36,337 bases of DNA, from positions 1 to 36,337 of the forward strand of contig CAMCJI010000010.1 of assembly GCA_945874805.1 (NCBI GenBank), written 5' to 3'. Source of the stretch: Asaia bogorensis. Its GTDB lineage: Bacteria; Pseudomonadota; Alphaproteobacteria; Acetobacterales; Acetobacteraceae. The notes under the pieces were generated by a model, which saw nothing but the letters and a program-made list of their open reading frames with translations, did no database searches and was not told where the DNA came from. The translations under genes were made by a program, and so were the position numbers. This document shows, in pieces, positions 8,357 to 17,356 of the stretch; the first letter of the stretch is position 1, and each line of letters begins with the position of its first letter.

Positions 8357-9134
8357 CGGCACCCTCCCCGAGATAGGCGCGGATCACTTCCGGCTCGGCG
8401 CGCACCTCGTCCGGCGTGCCATCGGCGATCTTGCGGCCGAATTCGAGGGCAACGACCTTGTCCGAGACGCGCATCACCAGGCTCATGTGATGCTCGACCA
8501 GCAGGATCGACATGTCGAAATGCTGGCGCAGCTTCAGGATGAGGTCGCCGAGTTCGTCCACCTCGCCATGGTTCAGCCCGCCCGCCGGCTCATCGAGCAG
8601 CAGCAGCTTCGGCGCCGATATGAGCGCGCGGCCGAGTTCCACGCGCTTCTGCCAGCCGAAGGGCAGGGCGCCGACCACGGTATCGGCGACATGGCCGAGT
8701 TCCAGCAGGTCGAGCAGCTCGCCTGCCCGCGCACGCGCGGCCCGCTCCTCGGCGCGCGTCGCCGGCAGGCGCAGCGCGTTGGTGATGAAGCCGGATTGCG
8801 CCTTGGTATGGGCGCCGACGAGCATGTTGTCGCGGACCGACATGCTGCGGAACAAAGCGACGTTCTGGAAGGTCCGCCCGATCCCCAGGCTGACCATCCG
8901 ATGCCGCGCCATGCCGGTCAACGAGGCACCATCGAAGCGGATATCGCCGCGGGAGTAGCGGTAGAAGCCGGAGATGCAGTTGAACATCGTGGTCTTGCCG
9001 GAGCCGTTCGGCCCGATCAGCCCGCAGATCTGCCGGCGCCCGACCTCGAAGGACACACCGGCCAGGGCCACAATGCCGCCGAACCGCATCTCCACATCGG
9101 CGACCTGCATCAGCGCCGACGCGTCAGGCGTCAA
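8346..9134 (-). CDS. livG: ABC transporter ATP-binding protein LivG (first system)
   Basis: The other ATPase of the importer and the first gene of the operon, 262 residues. Walker A is LIGPNGSGKTTMF; the LivG-specific segment RTFQNVALFRSMSVRDN follows. The signature region is unusual, reading LPFGWQKRVELGRAL in place of LSGGQ-type, which is common in LivG proteins (LPYGQQRRLE-like). Walker B is LLLLDEPAGGLN, and the H-loop is SILLVEHHMSLV. The C-terminal VIRAYLGEG is the family tail. The 176 bp upstream contain a pair of 11-bp-spaced direct repeats that may regulate it. Confidence 0.94.
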   Translation of the reverse strand: MTPDASALMQVADVEMRFGGIVALAGVSFEVGRRQICGLIGPNGSGKTTMFNCISGFYRYSRGDIRFDGASLTGMARHRMVSLGIGRTFQNVALFRSMSVRDNMLVGAHTKAQSGFITNALRLPATRAEERAARARAGELLDLLELGHVADTVVGALPFGWQKRVELGRALISAPKLLLLDEPAGGLNHGEVDELGDLILKLRQHFDMSILLVEHHMSLVMRVSDKVVALEFGRKIADGTPDEVRAEPEVIRAYLGEGADGH

Positions 9135-9200
9135 GAGTCACGGCCTTGCTGCGTCGTGCTGCCACGCGCGTCCTCCCCCTGGTCGTCGCGCGGTTTTCCG

Positions 9201-9218
9201 CACGTTACAACCACGTTA
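9201..9218. promoter_or_regulatory. Tandem CACGTTA repeats, candidate operator of the liv operon
   Basis: CACGTTA occurs at 9201-9207 and again at 9212-9218, exactly 11 bp apart, about one DNA turn. The pair lies 67-84 bp upstream of the livG start codon, a position suited to an activator or repressor of the minus-strand liv operon. Only the repeat is seen; the regulator is unknown. Confidence 0.3.
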
Positions 9219-9271
9219 GGACGCCCCACGCGCCGCAGCAAGCACGATATCATCGCGGGGCGTGGGAAGGC

Positions 9272-9295
9272 GGCGAGGGGGGTGAGCCCCCCGCC
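9272..9295 (-). terminator. Hairpin behind the aminotransferase gene
   Basis: A six-G run (9277-9282) and a six-C run (9287-9292) are separated by TGAG and extended by GGC/GCC after a two-base bulge. The hairpin lies 16 bp beyond the stop of the minus-strand aminotransferase. No T-tract follows, so it may be a weak or Rho-assisted terminator that separates the aminotransferase from the liv operon. Confidence 0.45.
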
Positions 9296-9310
9296 CTGTC
9301 GTACTCTGGC

Positions 9311-10711
9311 TTAGCTGACCACGCTGATCTGCTCACGGCGCAGCTGCACCGTCAGCTCATCGAGCGCCCGGCCGATGCCGTCGAGCATTTCGTGGATCTC
9401 TTCCACGCTGATGATCAGCGGCGGGCTGAAGGCCAGCGCGTCGTTCGGCAGCGCGCGCCCGATCACGCCTTGCGCCTCGCACAGTTTCACCCAGCGCGCG
9501 CCGATCTTCAGCTTGGGGTCGAAGTTCTTGCGGGTCGCCTTGTCGGCCACCAGTTCCACCGCCCCGATCAGCCCGATGCCACGGACTTCGCCGACCAGCG
9601 GATGGTCGGTGAAGCGGCGGCGCAGTTCGGCCTGCAGCACCGGGCCTACGGCCTGCACATGATCGCCGATCTTCATCTCGTCATAGATCTTCAGCGTCTC
9701 GACGGCGACGGCCGCCGGCACCGGATGGCCCGAGTAGGTATAGCCATGCCCGAAGGTGCCGATGGTGCTGCTCTCCTCGGACAGGCCCTGGAACACCCGC
9801 TCGTTCACCAGCACCGCCGAGATCGGCAGATAGGAGGAGGACAGCGCCTTGGCGCAAACCAGGATGTCCGGCTTCATCTCCAGCGTCTGGCTGCCCCAGT
9901 AGTGGCCGGTGCGCCAGAAGCCGCAGATCACCTCATCGGCCACCAGCAGCACGTCATACTTCTTCAGAACCGCCTGAATTTTCGGGAAATAGCCACGCGG
10001 CGGGATGATCACGCCGCCGGCCCCCATGATCGGCTCGGCCCACATCGCCGCCACCGTATCCGGCCCCTCGGCGAGGATCAGCTTCTCCAGTTCATCGGCG
10101 CAGCGGGTGGCGAAATCGTCCTCGGATTCACCCGGCAGCGCGCCATGGTAGTAATGCGGCGTCATCGTATGGACGAAGCGGTCGAGCGGCACATCGAAGC
10201 TGCGATGGTTGGCCGGCAGCCCGGTCAGGCTCGCCGCGGCCAGGGTGATGCCGTGATAGCCCTTGATCCGGCCGATCAGCTTCTTCTTCTCCGGCCGGCC
10301 GACGGCGTTGTTGAAATACCACACCATCTTGATCGCCGTGTCGTTCGCTTCGGAGCCGGAATTGGCGAAGAACGCCTTGCTCATCGGCACCGGCGCCCGC
10401 GCGATCAGCATCTCTGCCAGATCGATCATCGGCGGGTGCGATTTGGCGGTGAAGGCGTGGTAGAACGGCAACTGCCGCATCTGCGCCGCCGCCGCCTGCA
10501 CCAGGCGCTCGTTGGAGAAGCCCAGCGCGGCGCACCAGAGCCCGGCGACCGACTCGATATAGCCCTTGCCGTTCTCATCGAACACTCGCACGCCTTCGCC
10601 ACGGGCGATCACCATCGGGCCGACCTCCTGATGGGCCTTCAGGTCGGTATAGGGGTGCAGCACGTTCGCGATATCGCGGGCGGCGGCGGAATTGGCGCGC
10701 GGGGGGGTCAT
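9311..10711 (-). CDS. Class III PLP-dependent aminotransferase (omega-amino acid:pyruvate type)
   Basis: A 466-residue cytosolic fold-type I PLP enzyme. Visible landmarks are FFANSGSEANDTAIKM (phosphate-cup region, near 114-129), GYHG (151-154), Asp259 in VADEVICGFWRTG, which binds the pyridine nitrogen, and the Schiff-base Lys288 in VCAKALSSSYLP. The length and the GLWCAALGFSNERL start fit the omega-amino acid, putrescine or taurine:pyruvate transaminases often labelled aspartate aminotransferase family. The amino donor cannot be told from sequence. It is divergent from the bisC-like gene, with 71 bp between the starts, and upstream of the liv operon on the same strand. A shared role in amine or amino acid use is possible but unproven. 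Confidence 0.92.
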   Translation of the reverse strand: MTPPRANSAAARDIANVLHPYTDLKAHQEVGPMVIARGEGVRVFDENGKGYIESVAGLWCAALGFSNERLVQAAAAQMRQLPFYHAFTAKSHPPMIDLAEMLIARAPVPMSKAFFANSGSEANDTAIKMVWYFNNAVGRPEKKKLIGRIKGYHGITLAAASLTGLPANHRSFDVPLDRFVHTMTPHYYHGALPGESEDDFATRCADELEKLILAEGPDTVAAMWAEPIMGAGGVIIPPRGYFPKIQAVLKKYDVLLVADEVICGFWRTGHYWGSQTLEMKPDILVCAKALSSSYLPISAVLVNERVFQGLSEESSTIGTFGHGYTYSGHPVPAAVAVETLKIYDEMKIGDHVQAVGPVLQAELRRRFTDHPLVGEVRGIGLIGAVELVADKATRKNFDPKLKIGARWVKLCEAQGVIGRALPNDALAFSPPLIISVEEIHEMLDGIGRALDELTVQLRREQISVVS

Positions 10712-10782
10712 GGCGGCTCCTGGGCTAAGAACGATCGGCAGTGTAGAACCGTGCCGAACCGTTTGATAGCCGGGTGCCCGCC

Positions 10783-13071
10783 ATGACCGTCATCACCCCC
10801 TCCGCCGCCCACTGGGGCGCCTTCCGCGCCATCGTGCAGGACGGCCAGCTCGCCGCCATCCAGCCTTTCCCGGGGGACAGCGCGCCCCCGCCGATCCTCG
10901 CCGCCATGCCGGCGGCGGTGCATTCGCCGCTGCGGATCGACCGCCCCTACGTGCGCAAATCCTGGCTCAACGGCGACCGCGCCGGCGGCACCCCGCGCGG
11001 CGGCGACACCTTCGTCCCGCTCGACTGGGATACGGCCACCCGCCTCGTCGCCGGCGAAGTCGCCCGCATCCGCGACGCCCACGGCCCCGCCGCGATCTTC
11101 GGCGGCAGCTACGGCTGGGCCTCCGCCGGCCGTTTCCACCACGCCCGCGGCCAGCTTCACCGCTTGCTCTCCAGCGCCGGCGGCTTCACCGCCCAGCTCA
11201 CCAACTACTCCTACGCCGCCGGCATGACGCTGATGCCCCACATCATGGGCAGCAACGACCCGGTTGACGGCGCAGGGGTGGAGTGGCGAGACATCCACGC
11301 GAACGCCCGCCTTCTCCTCTGCTTCGGCGGCATCACCACCCGCAACGGCCAGGTCAACGCCGGCGGCGGCGCCCGCCACCAGATGGGCCAGTGGGTGCGC
11401 GAGGCCGCCGCCGCCGGCATCCGCCTCGTCAACATCTCCCCCATCCGCGCCGACATCCCAGACTATCCCGAGGTCGAATGGGTGCCGATCCGCCCGGGCA
11501 CGGACACGGCGATGATGCTGGCCATGGCGCATGTGCTGTTCGCCGAGGGCCGCGCGGACCTCAATTTCCTCGCCCGCTGCACCGTCGGCCACGAGCAGCT
11601 GCGCGCCTACACCGCCGACAAAACCCCCGCTTGGGCCGCCGAAATCACCGGCGTGCCCGCGGCCACCATCGCCCAACTCGCCCGCGACGCGGCGGCCGCC
11701 CCCACCATGCTGGCCGCCGCCTGGTCGCTGCAACGCGCCGAATACGGCGAGCAGCCCTACTGGATGCTCGCAGCCCTCGCCTCGATCCTCGGCAACGTTG
11801 GCAAGCCCGGCCAGGGTTTCACCTTCGGCCTCGGCAGCGAAAACGGCCGCGGCCTCTCACGCGAGAAGCTGCCCGCCGTCAACCTGCCCGCCATCCCCAA
11901 CCCCGCCCAGAGCTTCATTCCCGTCGCCCGCATCAGCGACATGCTGGAAAGCCCGGGCACCGAATACGACTACAACGGCCGCCGCATGATCTACCCCCAC
12001 GCCCGCATGATCTGGTGGGCCGGCGGCAACCCCTTCCACCATCACCAGGACCTCAACCGCCTGCTGCGCGCCTGGGCGCGCGCCGAGACGATCATCGTCT
12101 CCGAAAGCTGGTGGACCGCCCCCGCCCGCCACGCCGACATCGTCCTGCCCGCCACCACCACGCTGGAACGCGACGACATCGGCGGCTCCAGCTACGACCG
12201 CTTCATCCTGGCGATGCACCAGGCCATCGCCCCGGTCGGCCAGGCCCGCAACGAGTTCGACTATATGGCGGATATCGCCGAGGCCCTCGGCATCCGCGAC
12301 CGCTTCACCCAGCAGCGCGACACCAACGCCTGGCTGCGCTCGATCTACGACCGCGCCCGCAACACCTACGCCCAGGCGGACATCGCGCTGCCGGATTTCG
12401 AGACCTTCTGGGCCACCGGCCACGTCGAAATCCCCGTGCCCGCCAAGCACCACATCCCCTGGTCCGGCTTCCGCGCCGACCCCGGCACGACCAAACTCAA
12501 CACCCCCTCCGGCAAGATCGAGCTCTACAGCGAACGCATCGCCGGCTTCGGCTATGACGACTGCCCCGGCCACCCCGTCTGGCGCACCCCCACCGAATGG
12601 CTGGGCAGTCCCGAGACCGCACGCCATCCGCTGCACCTGCTCTCCGTCCAGCCGTCCACCCGCCTGCACAGCCAGATGGACATGGCCGGCCCCTCCGCCG
12701 CCTCGAAGATCCAGGGCCGCGAGCCCATCCGCATCGGCCCCGCCGACGCCGCCGCCCGCAACATCGCCGCCGGCGACATCGTCCGCGTCTTCAACGACCG
12801 CGGCGCCTGCCTCGCCGGCGCGGTGCTCGATGAGGGCCTGCTCCCCGGCGTCGTCGTCCTCGCCACCGGCGCCTGGTTCGACCCCGAACACCCCGGCACC
12901 CCCGGCAGCCTCTGCGTGCACGGCAACCCCAACGTGCTGACCCGCGACGTCGGCACCTCCAAACTCGGCCAAGGCCCGGTGGCGCAAAGCTGCCTCGTGC
13001 AGATCGAACGCTTCATCGGCACGCCGCCGCCGGTGAAAATCAACCGGCCGCCGGTCATTGAAGGAAAGTAA
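10783..13071 (+). CDS. bisC: Molybdopterin-dependent S/N-oxide reductase (BisC/TorZ-like)
   Basis: A DMSO-reductase-family molybdoenzyme of 762 residues. BisC reduces biotin sulfoxide and methionine sulfoxide; relatives reduce TMAO or DMSO. The protein lacks the N-terminal Cys motif for a 4Fe-4S cluster and has no signal peptide, as in cytoplasmic BisC. The likely Mo-ligating Ser109 lies in GGSYGWASAGR. Other family features are WWAGGNPFHHHQDLNR (cofactor region), SWWTAPARHADIVLPATT and, in the C-terminal domain, QPSTRLHSQMD and LCVHGNPNVLTRD. I start at the ATG 10783; a GTG at 10774 is also in frame. The stop lies in GGAAAGTAA at the outer edge of repeat element copy 1. BisC-type is well supported, but the exact substrate is not. 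Confidence 0.88.
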   Translation: MTVITPSAAHWGAFRAIVQDGQLAAIQPFPGDSAPPPILAAMPAAVHSPLRIDRPYVRKSWLNGDRAGGTPRGGDTFVPLDWDTATRLVAGEVARIRDAHGPAAIFGGSYGWASAGRFHHARGQLHRLLSSAGGFTAQLTNYSYAAGMTLMPHIMGSNDPVDGAGVEWRDIHANARLLLCFGGITTRNGQVNAGGGARHQMGQWVREAAAAGIRLVNISPIRADIPDYPEVEWVPIRPGTDTAMMLAMAHVLFAEGRADLNFLARCTVGHEQLRAYTADKTPAWAAEITGVPAATIAQLARDAAAAPTMLAAAWSLQRAEYGEQPYWMLAALASILGNVGKPGQGFTFGLGSENGRGLSREKLPAVNLPAIPNPAQSFIPVARISDMLESPGTEYDYNGRRMIYPHARMIWWAGGNPFHHHQDLNRLLRAWARAETIIVSESWWTAPARHADIVLPATTTLERDDIGGSSYDRFILAMHQAIAPVGQARNEFDYMADIAEALGIRDRFTQQRDTNAWLRSIYDRARNTYAQADIALPDFETFWATGHVEIPVPAKHHIPWSGFRADPGTTKLNTPSGKIELYSERIAGFGYDDCPGHPVWRTPTEWLGSPETARHPLHLLSVQPSTRLHSQMDMAGPSAASKIQGREPIRIGPADAAARNIAAGDIVRVFNDRGACLAGAVLDEGLLPGVVVLATGAWFDPEHPGTPGSLCVHGNPNVLTRDVGTSKLGQGPVAQSCLVQIERFIGTPPPVKINRPPVIEGK

Positions 13072-13087
13072 GCGAGGGCAAGTAAGC

Positions 13088-13341
13088 GTCTTCTTTTTGT
13101 GAACAAAAAGAAGCAAAAAACTTTGTTCCATTTCGCCCGGCCTTTCCGCCTCCATCCGTGATCCTGGGCGAAGCGAAGGACCCCGGCTTGCCCTGCGCGG
13201 GATCGCGAGGCGGTCCGAGGGCTTCGCCGCCAAGCCACCCAGTGGAGTGCGACGACGGCGAAGCCATCAGATCCGATGCCGCCAAACCCACCCCTAAACG
13301 GATAAAGTTTTTTTGCTTCTTTTTGTTCACAAAAAGAAGAC
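13088..13341. repeat. Nested inverted-repeat intergenic element, copy 1
   Basis: Fills most of the 303-bp gap between the convergent bisC and G3E GTPase genes; no gene is visible in it. The left arm (13088-13126) and right arm (13302-13341) are near-perfect reverse complements over about 39 bp, differing by one A in a run and one base near the inner end. Each arm is itself a hairpin: CTTCTTTTTG/CAAAAAGAAG at 13090-13099/13104-13113 with loop TGAA, and at 13316-13325/13330-13339 with loop TTCA. An inner stem GGCTTCGCCG (13220-13229)/CGGCGAAGCC (13256-13265) has a 26-nt loop. Three more copies are at 18397, 25700 and 28592. It could be a bidirectional terminator, a MITE-like element or both. 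Confidence 0.85.
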
Positions 13342-13374
13342 TCTTCCCTTCCTGCCCCTTGCCTCGCCTACCCG

Positions 13375-14340
13375 CTAAGCGGACCGCAACACCGGGCGCG
13401 CGCGCGCAAAAGGGGAGGGGGCTGACACCTGAATCGGCAGCATCGGCGTCATCCCCGCCAGTTCCGCCAGCGCTGCGTCGCGCGCGATGATCACCAGAAA
13501 CGGCGGCCCCGGCTGCGGCGGAAAGGGTCGCGGTGCGCTGAACACCGTGCCCACCGCCTGCACCAGCATCGGCCAGTCCTGCCCCTCGACCGCCACCAGC
13601 CCCTTCACCCGCAGCAATCTCTCGCCCAGCAGTCCCGCGAGATTGTCGAGCCACACCGCCACATCGTCCCACGCCAGGGCCCCGGCCGGCCGCGCCAGCC
13701 ACGTCACCAGCCGCGGATGTGCCTGTGCCGACGGCTCATCGACGACAACGGGCGCTCCCCGCCGCCGCCCGAACACCGCCCGCAACACCGCCGCGCGGTC
13801 CGCCCCGTCGATGATCTCGGCGAGTGGATTGATCCCCGCCGCAACCCCCGCCGCCGCGCCGGGGTCAGCGAGATCGCGCCGGGTGAGCACCAGCGCCTGC
13901 GCCCCCGCCCACTGCGCCGCCGCCTCCTCGAATCCCGCCACCTCGGCCCCGCGCAGGCAATCGAACGTCGCCACCACCGATATCCGCAACGGCAGCCCCG
14001 CGAGGCTCTGCAGGCTCCGCAAGATGGGCCCGGGCTTGGACAGCCCGCTGGTTTCCAGCACGATCCGCGCCGGCGGCACATCCACGCTGGCCAGCAGGTT
14101 CTCGATGGTGGCGGAAAGCTCGCTGCCCGCGGCACAGCACACGCAGCCATTGGCGAGCATCGCCATCTGCAATCCGCCGGCCCCCTCGGCCAGGATCGCC
14201 CCGTCGAGCCCGATCTCGCCCGCTTCGTTGACGATCACCGCCGTCCCCGCCGCCTCCGGCAGCGCCAGGAAATCCCGCAGCAGCGTCGTCTTGCCGCTGC
14301 CGAGGAACCCCGTCAGTACGACGAGGTCGAGCGGCGTCAC
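13375..14340 (-). CDS. G3E family P-loop GTPase (CobW/YjiA-like metallochaperone family)
   Basis: Members handle metal delivery or metalloenzyme maturation. The 321-residue protein has Walker A GFLGSGKTT (11-19), the metal-binding CxCC motif in NGCVCC (Cys66, Cys68, Cys69) and ETSGLSKPGPI (switch II region, about 96-106). In place of the usual NKxD base-recognition motif it reads TRRD (153-156). A shorter C-terminal domain (about 235-321) follows. The start is the GTG at 14340, in a GTGA overlap with the stop of the amidohydrolase; the longer frame upstream shadows that gene. The overlap suggests the GTPase may help metallate the amidohydrolase (inference). The CobW annotation is by family only. 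Confidence 0.85.
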   Translation of the reverse strand: MTPLDLVVLTGFLGSGKTTLLRDFLALPEAAGTAVIVNEAGEIGLDGAILAEGAGGLQMAMLANGCVCCAAGSELSATIENLLASVDVPPARIVLETSGLSKPGPILRSLQSLAGLPLRISVVATFDCLRGAEVAGFEEAAAQWAGAQALVLTRRDLADPGAAAGVAAGINPLAEIIDGADRAAVLRAVFGRRRGAPVVVDEPSAQAHPRLVTWLARPAGALAWDDVAVWLDNLAGLLGERLLRVKGLVAVEGQDWPMLVQAVGTVFSAPRPFPPQPGPPFLVIIARDAALAELAGMTPMLPIQVSAPSPFARARPVLRSA

Positions 14341-15923
14341 GGCCGCGCCGACGGATCGTCCTCGTAGCTCTGCACCACCATCGCCCGCACGTCGGCCAGC
14401 AGCTCCGCCACGTCGAACACCATCCCCGCCTTGATCGTCCAGCGCAGCGCCCGGTGCCACTCCGCCTTGTTGGTGGCATCGTTCAGCCGCAGCGCCCCGG
14501 TGCCGTAGAGCAGCTTGAAGTCGGTCAGCGGATTATGGTCGTGCACCAGCAGATCGGCCCGCTTGCCCACCTCGATGCTCCCCACCTCATCGCCGATCCC
14601 CAGCAGGTCGGCACCCTGCACGGTGGCGCTGCGCAGCACCTCCAGTGGATGGAACCCCGCCTCCTGCAACAGCTCCAGCTCGCGGATGAAGCCGAACCCG
14701 AAGATCTGATAGATGAAGCCGCTGTCGCTTCCCGCGCAGACCCGGCCGCCCTTGTTCTTGTACTCGTTGATGAACTGCATCCAGACGCGGTAGTTCTGCT
14801 TCCACTCGATCTCGTTCTGCGTCGTCCAGTTCACCCAATAGCTGCCATGCCCGCCGCGCTGCGGCTGGAAATACTTCCACAGGCTGTTCCAGGCATAGTC
14901 GTGATGCCAGTCCGCCTGCCGCGCCCGCATCAGGTCGCGGTTGGCGTCATAGATGCTGAACGTCGGCACGAAGGTGAAGTCCAGCGCGAGGAACTCATCC
15001 ATCACCCGATTCCAGGTCTCGCTGCCCGGCTTGGCCGCCTGCGCAAAGGTCTGCCCGGCATAGGCAAAGCGGAAATACTCGTCGTTGTAGTCGTAATCGA
15101 GCGGATAGTTCTGCACCACCCGATCCTCGAACAGCGATTCCGGCAGACCGTAATAATGCTCGGCGGACGTCAGCCCCCACTTCGCCGAGGTCAGCGCGTT
15201 CATCCGCGTCACCGCCATCTGCGCGTGATGGCAGCCGCTGCGCAGCCCGATCTTGCGGCATTCGTCGAGTGCCGCCTCCATGATCGCCGGCGGCGCCCCG
15301 AAGAACTTGATCCCGTCCGCCCCCCGCGCCCGCACCCGCCGCAGCCACTCCCGCCCCTGCTCGGGCGTATGGATGATCTTCAGCATGTCGTTCACGGCCG
15401 GAAAATACGCGTGCGCGACGATATGCGGCGCTGCGATCTCGCCCGCCGCCGAGCGCGCCTTCTGCCGCAATGTCCAGTCGAGCCCGTTCATCGAGCCCAT
15501 CTCGCGCACGGTGGTCACCCCATGCGCCAGCCACAGCTTGTACACATAGTCCACCGACGGCACATGCCCGTTCGCCGCGTGATACGGCACGCCGGCATGC
15601 GCGTGGCAGTCGATGAAGCCGGGCGTGATCCACTTGCCGTGGCAGTCGATCTCGTGATCCCCCGCCGCCGGCCGGTTGGCCTCCTTGATCGGCCGCTTGG
15701 CAGCCGCCACCTTGCGCATCTCCACGATGCGCCCGCCTTCCACCACGATATCCACCGGCCCGATCGGCGGTGCCCCGGTGCCGTCGATCACCGTCCCGCC
15801 CCGCAGCACCAGCCGCCCGAACGGCCCGATCCCGCGATCGCGCCCCGTCGCCTCGGGCACCGGCGGCTGCCCCTGCTTCGCCCGGGTGAGCGCGAGTTCC
15901 TCGCCGGCCTGCATCTCGCTCAT
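14337..15923 (-). CDS. Metal-dependent amidohydrolase family protein
   Basis: A 528-residue amidohydrolase (imidazolonepropionase/dihydroorotase-like superfamily). The first beta-sandwich portion has LVLRGGTVIDGTGAPPIGP. The metal-binding HxH lies in PGFIDCHAHAG (His107, His109), further histidines in SGCHHAQM and SAEHYYG, and the last metal Asp probably in CAGSDSGF. The C-terminal sandwich ends with GSIEVGKRADLLVHDHNPL. The ATG at 15923 is chosen because AGAGGA precedes it by 8 nt and upstream codons have no family similarity. It starts 13 bp after the FkbM gene and overlaps the G3E GTPase by 4 bp, so the three genes form one unit. Substrate unknown. Confidence 0.88.
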   Translation of the reverse strand: MSEMQAGEELALTRAKQGQPPVPEATGRDRGIGPFGRLVLRGGTVIDGTGAPPIGPVDIVVEGGRIVEMRKVAAAKRPIKEANRPAAGDHEIDCHGKWITPGFIDCHAHAGVPYHAANGHVPSVDYVYKLWLAHGVTTVREMGSMNGLDWTLRQKARSAAGEIAAPHIVAHAYFPAVNDMLKIIHTPEQGREWLRRVRARGADGIKFFGAPPAIMEAALDECRKIGLRSGCHHAQMAVTRMNALTSAKWGLTSAEHYYGLPESLFEDRVVQNYPLDYDYNDEYFRFAYAGQTFAQAAKPGSETWNRVMDEFLALDFTFVPTFSIYDANRDLMRARQADWHHDYAWNSLWKYFQPQRGGHGSYWVNWTTQNEIEWKQNYRVWMQFINEYKNKGGRVCAGSDSGFIYQIFGFGFIRELELLQEAGFHPLEVLRSATVQGADLLGIGDEVGSIEVGKRADLLVHDHNPLTDFKLLYGTGALRLNDATNKAEWHRALRWTIKAGMVFDVAELLADVRAMVVQSYEDDPSARP

Positions 15924-15936
15924 CCCGCTTGTCCTC

Positions 15937-17148
15937 TCAGCGATTGGTGAAGGTGGAGACCGGTCGCAGCTTGGCCCGCACCGTGTCGAGATACCCGGCC
16001 CCCCGCTCGGCCGCGAGCCGGTCGATGAAGCGCTGATGCAGGAAGAACGCATCCACCCCCAGCGCCCCAATGCAGGTGTAGCCCTTCGGCTCCAGGAACG
16101 CCCGGTGCTCGGTCCAGGGCGTCGCGTTGTCCTCGATGGTGAACATGTCGATGCTCACCTGGTCGAAATCGAGCGAGCGCAGGATCGTCATCTCCGCCCC
16201 TTCGACATCCAGGCTGAAGTAATCGACGTGCGAGATTCCCGCCTCGGCGAACACCTCCATCGTCGGGCGCACCTTGACCCAGCGCACCCTGTAGTCCGGC
16301 TTCGGCTCCACCCCCTGCGAGTGCTGCTCCAGATGCACCACCGCCGCATGCTCGAAATACCGCAAGAGCCCGGAGCGGTCGCCGGCATCGAGATACAGCA
16401 GTTCCATCGCCTCAGTGCCAAGCGCACCGTTGACGCAGCGCGCGCCCTGCCGCTTGTGGATGATCTCCGGGAAGTAGCGCGGCTGCATCTCCACCAGAAT
16501 CCCCGTCCACCCCAGCGCCTTCTCAAAGAAGAAGCTGTTGGACAGCGCGACGCCCTCATGCGCCCCCACCTCGAAGAAGGTGCCGCCGCGATGGCTCATA
16601 AGATTGTCGTAGATGAACTGATCCTGCCCCCACTGCGAGCGCAGATACCCCGTCAGCGACCCGCCAGGTGCGATCGCATCGCTGGTCGTGTGGATGGCCA
16701 CATCGAGCCGCGCGAACGCATACTGGTCCGCCCCCCGCCCGTCATACCGCCCGCCTTCGCCCCGGCTGGTGCCGACGGAGACGGTCTCATGCGAGCTGTA
16801 GTACACCACCACCACATCGAACCAGCCATCCCCCGCCGGGGTGACGGTGATGCTCTCGCTGATCCCGCGCCCGCGCACGCCGCCATCCGCCGCGATCCGA
16901 CACACATCGATGCCGCCCCAGTGGTTGACGTAAAACTCCGTGTCGCACCCCGCCGCCGGCCGCATCCGGATCACCAGCCGCAACCGCCGGTTGGCGAACA
17001 GCGGATCGCTGATGCGCATCAGGTGGTAATCCATCCCCGGCGCATCGGCATAGATCAGCCCGTCCGCCTCCAGGCGCAGGCGCGCGGAATGGACGGGCTT
17101 CCACACATGCAACGGCAGGTGGGCGGCTTCGGGTGGTGTCATGTTCAT
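15937..17148 (-). CDS. FkbM family methyltransferase with an extra N-terminal domain
   Basis: FkbM-type enzymes transfer methyl groups from SAM, often to sugar or polyketide hydroxyls. The methyltransferase domain fills about residues 190-400, with SAM motif I as FFEVGAHEGVALSNS, the loop GILVEMQPRYF, and the family marker DYFSLDVEGAEMTILRSL. The first 180 residues are a beta-rich domain (YVNHWGGIDVCRIAADGG; WFDVVVVYYSSHETV) that I do not recognise; it resembles a carbohydrate-binding jelly roll only in general look. ATG 17148 gives 403 aa; an in-frame TTG at 17178 and ATG at 17142 are alternatives, none with a good ribosome binding site. First gene of a unit with the amidohydrolase and GTPase. 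Confidence 0.83.
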   Translation of the reverse strand: MNMTPPEAAHLPLHVWKPVHSARLRLEADGLIYADAPGMDYHLMRISDPLFANRRLRLVIRMRPAAGCDTEFYVNHWGGIDVCRIAADGGVRGRGISESITVTPAGDGWFDVVVVYYSSHETVSVGTSRGEGGRYDGRGADQYAFARLDVAIHTTSDAIAPGGSLTGYLRSQWGQDQFIYDNLMSHRGGTFFEVGAHEGVALSNSFFFEKALGWTGILVEMQPRYFPEIIHKRQGARCVNGALGTEAMELLYLDAGDRSGLLRYFEHAAVVHLEQHSQGVEPKPDYRVRWVKVRPTMEVFAEAGISHVDYFSLDVEGAEMTILRSLDFDQVSIDMFTIEDNATPWTEHRAFLEPKGYTCIGALGVDAFFLHQRFIDRLAAERGAGYLDTVRAKLRPVSTFTNR

Positions 17149-17270
17149 GCGCGCGGCTTCATGCTTTGTTGATGGCAAGCGGCATACATCGCCGCGGTGG
17201 GAGAAGGATTAACGTCTCCCCGGCACGCCCGCAACGCGGCCCCGGCCGGCCGGCGTCACGTCCGCGTGTC

Positions 17271-17299
17271 TTGGCCCCCCCGGCCCGGGCTGATATACC
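17271..17299 (+). promoter_or_regulatory. Candidate sigma-70-type promoter
   Basis: TTGGCC at 17271-17276 and TATACC at 17294-17299 are separated by 17 bp. They lie 58 bp upstream of the ATG at 17357, in the 208-bp gap between two divergent genes. This is the only locally AT-rich hexamer in a very GC-rich stretch. It is a pattern match only. Confidence 0.35.
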
Positions 17300-17356
17300 C
17301 CGCCGGCGGCCGATCAATTGTCTCGCCGCAACGATCTGCAGGAGCGCCGCCCGCCT

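Noticed and set aside
17149-17178. TTG start for the FkbM methyltransferase at 17178
   Set aside because: It adds ten residues without similarity and has no ribosome binding site; the ATG at 17148 is preferred, though not certain.
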